The translations under genes and the position numbers were made by a program. The notes under the pieces were generated by a model, which saw only the letters and a program-made list of their open reading frames with translations, made no database searches and was not told the DNA's origin. Shown piece by piece: positions 26,935 to 32,807 of a DNA stretch of 64,000 bases (positions are counted from its first letter, which is position 1; each line of letters opens with the position of its first letter). The DNA lies in NCBI RefSeq assembly GCF_900095725.1, contig NZ_FMMP01000020.1:22685-86684 (forward strand), given 5' to 3'. Source of the stretch: Cellulosilyticum sp. I15G10I2. Its GTDB lineage: Bacteria; Bacillota; Clostridia; Lachnospirales; Cellulosilyticaceae.

Positions 26935-27191
26935 ACCTCGCTATGCTCTACTATAGATATGCTTATGATTATGAAAAAATTTAATCTAATATCAGTTGAT
27001 TTTATTAGGTCTTTAATCTGTAAGTTTAGTATACTAGCAAGGCAAGCTGGGGCACCTTACGGATTGACTCGGGTTTGGCTGTGGGAGGCGGGAAAGACGT
27101 AAGGTGTCCCAGCTTGCCTTGCGAACCTTCTATAGATACTTAGTTTATAAAGATTGTCGTCGGTAGTTTCGGACAGTCTGGTGGGGAGGCG
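26605..27191. repeat. ~30-bp inverted repeats bounding a ~590-bp element
   Basis: The 30 bases at 26605-26634 are nearly the reverse complement of the 29 bases at 27163-27191 (GTAGTTT, CGGACAGTCTG, GTGGGGAGGCG). A third, partial copy lies at 26874-26892. A second shared motif, GTGGGAGGCGGGAAAGAC, is at 27081-27098 and inverted at 26597-26615. The arrangement suggests a transposable or amplified non-coding element inserted between eutH and eutQ. Target-site duplications could not be identified. Confidence 0.6.
27037..27122. repeat. 25-bp almost perfect inverted repeat with 36-base loop
   Basis: 27037-27061 is complementary to 27098-27122 at 24 of 25 positions, the exception being a G-T pair, so an RNA hairpin would be unbroken. 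No T-run follows, so it is not an ordinary intrinsic terminator. The loop contains the GTGGGAGGCGGGAAAGAC motif shared with 26597-26615. Confidence 0.85.
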
Positions 27192-27274
27192 TGAGAACTG
27201 AAAGAGTTCACTGACTCCTCTTAGGAACATGAGAGAAAGTTATTAAACAAGTAAAAATGAATGGGGGAGATAAA

Positions 27275-27718
27275 TTGGAAATAAGTGAACAGCTGTTAAA
27301 AGAAATCATTACTAAAGTAGTAGTAGAACTTAAAGTCCACGAAGAACCAATCGTTAAACATAAAGATGAGAGTGGTGTTATAGCCGTTCAGGCACGTACT
27401 GTTTGCCCAGAACCCTTTGATACTGGCAAAAAGGGAGATAAGGTTTTTCTAACAGATCTATTAACACTAGAAGAAAGCCCAAGGATTGGATGCGGCATTA
27501 TGGAGATGGATCAAAGTCATTTTGAGTGGACACTTAATTATGATGAAATAGATTATATTATTGAGGGAGAACTAGAAATAATTATTAATGGTAACACCAT
27601 AAGAGGTGAAAAGGGAGATGTGATTTTTATCCCTAAAAACAGTGATATTATTTTTAGTTCACCTGGCTTCGCAAGATTTTTATATGTAGTTTATCCAGCA
27701 AATTGGCAGCAACAATAG
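27275..27718 (+). CDS. eutQ: EutQ, cupin-type ethanolamine utilization protein (reported acetate kinase)
   Basis: A 147-residue protein with an N-terminal amphipathic helix (ISEQLLKEIITKVVVEL), a linker and a C-terminal cupin barrel (YDEIDYIIEGELEIIING, GEKGDVIFIPKNSDIIF). In Salmonella EutQ has been reported to be an acetate kinase acting with EutP. The helix suggests it is packed inside the shell. I prefer the TTG at 27275, 5 bases after GGGGGAGA; an ATG at 27257 would add six residues. It is separated from eutH by the repeat nest. Confidence 0.9.
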   Translation: MEISEQLLKEIITKVVVELKVHEEPIVKHKDESGVIAVQARTVCPEPFDTGKKGDKVFLTDLLTLEESPRIGCGIMEMDQSHFEWTLNYDEIDYIIEGELEIIINGNTIRGEKGDVIFIPKNSDIIFSSPGFARFLYVVYPANWQQQ

Positions 27719-27731
27719 AATTAAGTAGTTG

Positions 27732-27762
27732 AAGGGTGGCTTTTTATAGAAGCCATCCTTTT
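27732..27762 (+). terminator. Terminator of the eut operon
   Basis: AAGGGTGGCTT at 27732-27742 pairs with AAGCCATCCTT at 27750-27760 (one G-T pair) and ends in TTTT. Confidence 0.85.
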
Positions 27763-27817
27763 AAGTGAAACTGATCATATTTCTATTAAATAAGTACATA
27801 TGATGATAAAGTATATA

Positions 27818-27847
27818 TTAGACTTATATTTAAGTATATTTTATAAT
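27818..27847 (+). promoter_or_regulatory. Possible promoter of the ahb operon
   Basis: TTAGAC at 27818-27823 and TATAAT at 27842-27847 with an 18-base spacer lie 30 bases before the ahbC start, just after the eut terminator. Confidence 0.45.
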
Positions 27848-27877
27848 AAATAGAAATATATCAGAGAGGATACGGCG

Positions 27878-29041
27878 ATGATCGGAATTACTAAACTTTT
27901 ATGTGGAAGCGAGCATTTTGGTGATAGTCTGCGTTATACCCATGGGGCAAAAGATGCACAATGGGGTGTAAGTCGGGAACTGGGACCCGTAGTAGTCTGG
28001 AATTGTACCAATACATGCAATTTGAAATGCAAACATTGTTATGCAGACTCAAAACCTGAGCAGTTTAAAGAGGAATTAGATACAGAGGAAGCTAAAGCAC
28101 TTATTGATGATCTGGCAAGTCTTAAAGTGCCTGTCCTTCTTATTTCTGGGGGAGAGCCACTACTTCGAAAGGATTTATTTGAGTTATTAGAATATACAAG
28201 AGAAAAAAATATACGTACCACGGTTTCAACGAATGGAACATTAATAGATAAAGAAACAGCTAAGCATTTAAAACAAAGGGGTGTCAGTTATGTAGGGATT
28301 AGTTTAGATGGTTTAGGTGTAAATAATGATATCTTTAGAGGTGTGCAGGGAAGCTTTGATAAAGCGGCAGACGGTATAAGAAATTGTTTGGATATTGGGC
28401 AGAAAGTAGGGCTTAGATTTACGATTAATCGGAGTAACTATGATCAGTTAGAGGATATTTTTTATTTTATAAAAGAAGAGGGCATCCCTAGAGTATGTTT
28501 TTATCATTTAGCTTACTCCGGAAGAGGAAGCAAGATGATAGAAGAAGATATTACCCCAGAAGAAAAGCGTTTGGCTATGGATTTGATTATGAAAAAGGCA
28601 CTTAAACTCAGAGATAAGGTTGAGATTTTAACAGTAGATAATCATGCAGATGCAGCTTATTTATATCTGCAGGTTAAAAAAAATCATCCAGAACTTGCCC
28701 ATAAGGTTTCAAAATTGCTGACTATGAATGGCGGCAACAGATCAGGAATGGCTTTTGCAAATATTGATTACAAGGGCAGTGTACATCCAGATCAGTTTAC
28801 CCAGCATCATCATTTTGGTAATGTAAGAGAGCGAAAGTTTAGTGAAATATGGCATAGCCCAGAAAATGCTCTGGCTATGAGTCTAAGAGACCGAAAAAAG
28901 CTGCTTAGGGGCAGATGTAGTCAGTGTAAGTGGCTTGATATTTGTAATGGGAACTTACGCGTAAGAGCAGAGGCTGTCACTGGGGACTTTTGGGCATCGG
29001 ATCCAGCATGTTATTTAACTGATGAAGAAATAAGGCGGTGA
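27878..29041 (+). CDS. ahbC: AhbC/NirJ1-type radical SAM protein (siroheme-derived tetrapyrrole modification)
   Basis: A 387-residue radical SAM/SPASM protein. AhbC removes acetate side chains from 12,18-didecarboxysiroheme on the way to heme; the related NirJ acts in heme d1 synthesis. The motif CNLKCKHC (Cys47, Cys51, Cys54), the SGGEP segment, and the C-terminal RCSQCKWLDICNGN with a later Cys mark the SPASM-like cluster. The N-terminal TKLLCGSEHFGDSLRY and HHHFGNV segments are typical of this subfamily. Adjacent ahbD, ahbA and ahbB homologues support the assignment. Whether the product is heme or a d1-like porphyrin is open. Confidence 0.85.
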   Translation: MIGITKLLCGSEHFGDSLRYTHGAKDAQWGVSRELGPVVVWNCTNTCNLKCKHCYADSKPEQFKEELDTEEAKALIDDLASLKVPVLLISGGEPLLRKDLFELLEYTREKNIRTTVSTNGTLIDKETAKHLKQRGVSYVGISLDGLGVNNDIFRGVQGSFDKAADGIRNCLDIGQKVGLRFTINRSNYDQLEDIFYFIKEEGIPRVCFYHLAYSGRGSKMIEEDITPEEKRLAMDLIMKKALKLRDKVEILTVDNHADAAYLYLQVKKNHPELAHKVSKLLTMNGGNRSGMAFANIDYKGSVHPDQFTQHHHFGNVRERKFSEIWHSPENALAMSLRDRKKLLRGRCSQCKWLDICNGNLRVRAEAVTGDFWASDPACYLTDEEIRR

Positions 29042-29045
29042 TAAA

Positions 29046-30035
29046 ATGATAATATCTTGGAATACAACTAATAAGTGTAATATGAGCTGCAAGCATTGTT
29101 ATAGAGATGCTAAAGAAGCCCACCCAGAAGAATTAAATACCGATGAAGCCAAAATGCTTATTGAAGAAATAGCTAAAGCTGGCTTTAAGATCATGATATT
29201 TTCTGGAGGTGAGCCGCTCTTAAGACCTGACATTTTTGAGCTCATACAGCATGCTGTAAAATTTAAACTAAGACCGGTACTTGGGAGCAATGGTACGCTT
29301 ATCTCAAAAGAAATAGCGTATAAGCTTAAAAGTTCGGGCGCTATGGGTATAGGGATCAGCTTAGACAGTATGAACCCTATCAAGCATAATGATTTTAGAG
29401 GACTGCAATATGCTTGGGAATGGGCAGTACGTGGTATGGAATACTGCAAACAAGCAGGCCTTGGATTTCAAATACATACAACAGTCATGGAGTGGAATTA
29501 TAAAGAGGTACTTGAAATAACTGATTTTGCAGTTAAGATGGGTGCAGTGGCACATCACATTTTTTTCTTAGTACCTACAGGCCGCGGAGCCAACATTGAA
29601 GAAGAATTTCTAAATGCCGAGCAGTATGAGACCTTACTTACAAACATTGTACAAAAGCAAAAGCAAATTAAAATAGAAGTCAAACCTACCTGTGCCCCAC
29701 AATTTATGCGCATTGCAAAGGAGCAAGGGGTTTCATTTAGGTTTTCAAAAGGCTGTTTAGCAGGCATCAGCTACTGTATTATTAATCCTAAAGGGGATGT
29801 TCAGCCTTGTGCCTATCTGGATATCCCTGTTGATAATATAAGACTGAATCCGTTTAGTGAAATTTGGAAGACTAATAGTATTCTCCAGAAACTGCGTACG
29901 CTAGAGTATGAAGGAAAATGTGGCAGCTGTATTTATAAAAGCTTGTGCGGCGGATGCCGTGCTAGAGCTGCGTATTATAATGAAGGAGACTATATGGGTG
30001 AAGAAACATTATGTATGTTTGATGGAGGAAGGTGA
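29046..30035 (+). CDS. ahbD: AhbD/NirJ2-type radical SAM protein (heme synthase-like)
   Basis: A 329-residue radical SAM/SPASM protein with CNMSCKHC at Cys11, Cys15 and Cys18, SGGEPLL, and a C-terminal CGSCIYKSLCGGC cluster region. In sulfate reducers and archaea AhbD oxidatively decarboxylates the propionates of iron-coproporphyrin III to yield heme b. In several clostridia and heliobacteria the equivalent pair is called NirJ1/NirJ2. It starts four bases after the ahbC stop and is followed by ahbA. Confidence 0.82.
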   Translation: MIISWNTTNKCNMSCKHCYRDAKEAHPEELNTDEAKMLIEEIAKAGFKIMIFSGGEPLLRPDIFELIQHAVKFKLRPVLGSNGTLISKEIAYKLKSSGAMGIGISLDSMNPIKHNDFRGLQYAWEWAVRGMEYCKQAGLGFQIHTTVMEWNYKEVLEITDFAVKMGAVAHHIFFLVPTGRGANIEEEFLNAEQYETLLTNIVQKQKQIKIEVKPTCAPQFMRIAKEQGVSFRFSKGCLAGISYCIINPKGDVQPCAYLDIPVDNIRLNPFSEIWKTNSILQKLRTLEYEGKCGSCIYKSLCGGCRARAAYYNEGDYMGEETLCMFDGGR

Positions 30036-30038
30036 AAA

Positions 30039-30494
30039 ATGGAAGATAAAGCTATAAGGCTGATCAATGTAATTCAAACAGATTTTCCAATAGAAACAAG
30101 ACCCTATTTAGCTATAGCGAATGTGCTTGGGATGACAGAAGACGAGGTAATCAGCCTTATTAAACAGCTTAAAGAAACAGGCTATATCCGAAGGCTTGGT
30201 GGTATTTTTGACTCTAGAAGTTTAGGGTACACCAGCAGGTTATGTGCGATGCAGGTAGAAGAAAGCCGGGTTGAAGAAACAGCAAGTATTATTAACAGTT
30301 ATCAGGGTGTCACACATAATTACTTAAGAAATCATCAATATAATATATGGTTTACTTTAATAACACCTTCTGAAATAGATATGGAGCGTATACTTAGTGA
30401 AATTAAACATTTATCTGGAATCAGTGATATTATGGTGTTAGATGCTCTTAAAACATTTAAAATCCGCGTCAATTTTAACTTAGGGGGATCATAG
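30039..30494 (+). CDS. ahbA: Siroheme decarboxylase subunit AhbA (AsnC/Lrp-type)
   Basis: A 151-residue protein with an N-terminal winged helix and a C-terminal ferredoxin-like (RAM) domain, the AsnC/Lrp architecture adopted by siroheme decarboxylases. YIRRLGGIFDSRSLGYTS and HNYLRNHQYNIWFTL contain the positions that bind substrate in AhbA/B (Arg, His, Tyr). It should act with AhbB to convert siroheme to 12,18-didecarboxysiroheme. It could be taken for a Lrp regulator, but the neighbours argue otherwise. Confidence 0.85.
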   Translation: MEDKAIRLINVIQTDFPIETRPYLAIANVLGMTEDEVISLIKQLKETGYIRRLGGIFDSRSLGYTSRLCAMQVEESRVEETASIINSYQGVTHNYLRNHQYNIWFTLITPSEIDMERILSEIKHLSGISDIMVLDALKTFKIRVNFNLGGS

Positions 30495-30497
30495 TCC

Positions 30498-30965
30498 ATG
30501 GATAAACTCGAAAAAGCCATTATCAGAAAACTCCAAGAGGACTTACCTCTAGTTAAAGAACCTTATAAACAGCTAGCAAGTGAACTAGGCATTTTGGAAC
30601 AAGTATTATTAGATAAAATTAAGGTATTAAAGGAACAGCAAAAGTTACGAAGGATGGGCGCTATTTTGCACCATAGAGCAGCAGGCGTTAAGGCAAATGC
30701 TATGGTTGTGTGGCAGGTGCCAGAAGACCAGATAGCTCAGGTTACAGCATTTATGGTCTCCTTTGAAGAAGTAAGCCACTGTTACCAAAGAGCCCCTTTA
30801 CCAGATTGGCCTTATAATATTTATACGATGATTCATTCAACAGAATTTAAAGCTTGCGAAGCGATTATTAAACACATTGCAGAATTAGTACACCTTAATC
30901 ATTATGAAATATTATACAGTACAAAAGAGCTCAAAAAGAGCAGTATGAAATATTTTCATGAATAA
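30498..30965 (+). CDS. ahbB: Siroheme decarboxylase subunit AhbB (AsnC/Lrp-type)
   Basis: A 155-residue paralogue of AhbA, starting three bases after its stop. LRRMGAILHHRAAGVKANAM and SHCYQRAPLPDWPYNIYTMIH are the family landmarks; the CYQR..WPYN segment is characteristic of AhbB. The A and B subunits form the heterodimeric siroheme decarboxylase. No siroheme synthesis genes (cysG/hemABCD) occur in this window. Confidence 0.86.
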   Translation: MDKLEKAIIRKLQEDLPLVKEPYKQLASELGILEQVLLDKIKVLKEQQKLRRMGAILHHRAAGVKANAMVVWQVPEDQIAQVTAFMVSFEEVSHCYQRAPLPDWPYNIYTMIHSTEFKACEAIIKHIAELVHLNHYEILYSTKELKKSSMKYFHE

Positions 30966-30993
30966 TCTAGTAAGTAAAAGGGGATGTATTATT

Positions 30994-31782
30994 ATGAGTA
31001 AGAATTCTAAAAACTATATATTGCAGGCAGCAATGATTCTAGCCTATATTATGATGATTGTAGTAAATTTGCTAGCTTCACTGCTGCCATTAAACGGCGT
31101 TACCACTCAGGAAGTCGCCGAGAGGTATCCTAATCTTTTTGTACCTGCAGGCATTACATTTGCTATATGGGGCGTTATCTATACGCTATTATTATTATTT
31201 GTTATCTATACCGTTTGTAAGCTTAATCAGCCTAAGGAAGTAGAAAAGCTTGGACTTGTCAAAATAGGGTGGCTCTTTGTAGGAACATGTTTTGCCAATA
31301 GTGCTTGGCTTTTTGCCTGGCATTATGATTATATTTTTATTTCTGTTTTGGTCATGATTCTTTTACTCATTTTATTAATTAAGATTTATTCTAGTATACC
31401 TTCAGATCTTACCCGATCACAGTATATATTTTTAAAATTACCATTCAGCGTTTATCTTGGTTGGATTACAGTTGCTACAGTAGCCAATATAACAGCTTTT
31501 TTAGTTTCTATAGGCTGGAATGGATTTGGACTTCCTGAAGTATTTTGGACAGTTATTATGATGATGGTAGCTTTGGGGCTTGCGCTCGTTTTTATATGGA
31601 AATATCATGATCCAGTCTATGCACTTGTCATCGCTTGGGCTTTGCTTGGAATTCTTATTAATCATAGAACAGTATATGAAGGGCAGTATGCCGTAGTTCA
31701 AATCGCTGCTTATTTTGGGATAGGAATTATTTTAGCAAATAGTATTTATATGTTGTGGTTAGAAGCAAAAAATGATAAGTAA
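30994..31782 (+). CDS. TspO/MBR-family (tryptophan-rich sensory) membrane protein
   Basis: A 262-residue membrane protein with about seven or eight hydrophobic segments. The segments PAGITFAIWGVIYTLL, LFAWHYDYIFISVLVM and PFSVYLGWITVATVANI resemble the long clostridial TspO/MBR homologues. TspO proteins bind porphyrins and heme precursors. Its place directly after ahbB suggests tetrapyrrole sensing, export or turnover. The ATG at 30994 follows AAAAGGGGA; an ATG at 30958 inside ahbB lacks a ribosome binding site. Confidence 0.8.
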   Translation: MSKNSKNYILQAAMILAYIMMIVVNLLASLLPLNGVTTQEVAERYPNLFVPAGITFAIWGVIYTLLLLFVIYTVCKLNQPKEVEKLGLVKIGWLFVGTCFANSAWLFAWHYDYIFISVLVMILLLILLIKIYSSIPSDLTRSQYIFLKLPFSVYLGWITVATVANITAFLVSIGWNGFGLPEVFWTVIMMMVALGLALVFIWKYHDPVYALVIAWALLGILINHRTVYEGQYAVVQIAAYFGIGIILANSIYMLWLEAKNDK

Positions 31783-31805
31783 TAAGCTGAAAATTACATA
31801 GTGTT

Positions 31806-31856
31806 AATATAAATAGGGGATTCAATGATTAGTTCATTGAATCCCCTATTTATATT
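31806..31856. terminator. Perfect 23-bp hairpin ending the ahb-tspO operon
   Basis: The 23 bases at 31806-31828 are exactly complementary to 31834-31856 with a five-base loop. It lacks a long T-run but lies just before the next promoter and probably insulates it. Confidence 0.75.
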
Positions 31857-31883
31857 GACTCGTAATTGGTATTATAATATAAT
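31855..31883 (+). promoter_or_regulatory. Strong promoter of the glycyl radical enzyme operon
   Basis: TTGACT at 31855-31860 and TATAAT at 31878-31883 with a 17-base spacer. The -35 box overlaps the end of the preceding hairpin and the -10 box lies inside a 25-bp palindrome. Confidence 0.8.
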
Positions 31884-31889
31884 ACCAAT
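31865..31889. promoter_or_regulatory. 25-bp palindromic operator
   Basis: Arms ATTGGTATTATA (31865-31876) and TATAATACCAAT (31878-31889) are perfectly complementary around one base. The site covers the spacer and -10 box of the promoter, as expected for a repressor site. The likely ligand-responsive repressor is the GntR/LacI-type protein encoded at 35208. Confidence 0.75.
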
Positions 31890-31925
31890 ATAAGATTTAA
31901 TTATTTGGGGAAAAGGGGGACGCAG

Positions 31926-32795
31926 GTGAAAATAAAAGTTTTTCAGAAAGGATTTAACTATTCTCAGGACGGCGCTGGCAATCGTTTGGTATATCATCTG
32001 CAGGGATGTAATATGCATTGTCCCTGGTGTGCCAATCCAGAGGGGATAGCACCTAATGGTACATTGATGGTTGATGAGCCTTATCTTATTGATACCATAT
32101 GTCCTTTAAAGGCTATCTATCAAAAAAAGATTAACCGAAGTATTTGTAATGTATGTGAGTTAAAGGAATGTATTACGCTGCATAGGACCCGAGGAATACG
32201 TCTTTCTTATAAGTTTTATGAAGCAGATGAAATAATTGAAGAAGCGAAACGAAGTACCCCTCTTTTTTATGACGGTGGAGGCGTTACATTTAGTGGTGGG
32301 GAGGCAACCCTTCAGTTTGAGGCCCTTAAGTTAATACTAAAAAGTTTAAAGGCATCAGGGATACATACTGCCATTGAGACGAATGCGACACACCCAAATC
32401 TTGAGAGCCTTTTTCCTTTTATAGATCAGCTGATTATGGATTTTAAACATTATAACGAGGCGAAACATAGACAGGTAACAGGCCTGTCTAATCACATGAT
32501 CAAAGAAAATATTAAAAAAGCCCTAAGCCTTCATCCGAGTGTACTGATACGAATACCTCTTATAAAAGATTTTAATGACGCCAAAAAGGATGCGGAAAAC
32601 TTCGCGTCATTTTTTAAGCAATATCAAACACAACGTGTCTCCTTTGAATGTCTGCCTTATCATGAATACGGCAAAGTAAAATGGCAACAGTGTGGCATGG
32701 CGTATACGATGCAGGATGCTTATATAGATACTAAAACCAGAATTTTATATGAAGAAGTATTTAAAAATAATGATCTTTTAATGATCCAAACCTAG
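31926..32795 (+). CDS. Glycyl radical enzyme activating enzyme (radical SAM)
   Basis: A 289-residue activase that would generate the glycyl radical on the enzyme encoded next. It has the radical SAM motif CNMHCPWC (Cys28, Cys32, Cys35). A ferredoxin-like insert follows with four cysteines only (Cys59, Cys74, Cys77, Cys82), enough for one extra [4Fe-4S] cluster where many activases have two. GGVTFSGGEATLQ, ETNAT, and DFKHYNEAKHRQVTG are also family features. The GTG at 31926 is chosen because AGGGGGA lies before it and it gives the usual IKVFQKGF start. Confidence 0.9.
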   Translation: MKIKVFQKGFNYSQDGAGNRLVYHLQGCNMHCPWCANPEGIAPNGTLMVDEPYLIDTICPLKAIYQKKINRSICNVCELKECITLHRTRGIRLSYKFYEADEIIEEAKRSTPLFYDGGGVTFSGGEATLQFEALKLILKSLKASGIHTAIETNATHPNLESLFPFIDQLIMDFKHYNEAKHRQVTGLSNHMIKENIKKALSLHPSVLIRIPLIKDFNDAKKDAENFASFFKQYQTQRVSFECLPYHEYGKVKWQQCGMAYTMQDAYIDTKTRILYEEVFKNNDLLMIQT

Positions 32796-32807
32796 GGAGG
32801 GGAAATA

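Noticed and set aside
26579..27191. OLE RNA or another known large ornate RNA
   Set aside because: The size is similar, but I could not match any conserved OLE segment, and the simple nested palindrome does not resemble its published branched structure.
30039..30965. Two Lrp/AsnC transcriptional regulators
   Set aside because: The fold is the same, but tandem placement with two AhbC/AhbD-type radical SAM genes and the CYQR..WPYN segment fit siroheme decarboxylase subunits better.
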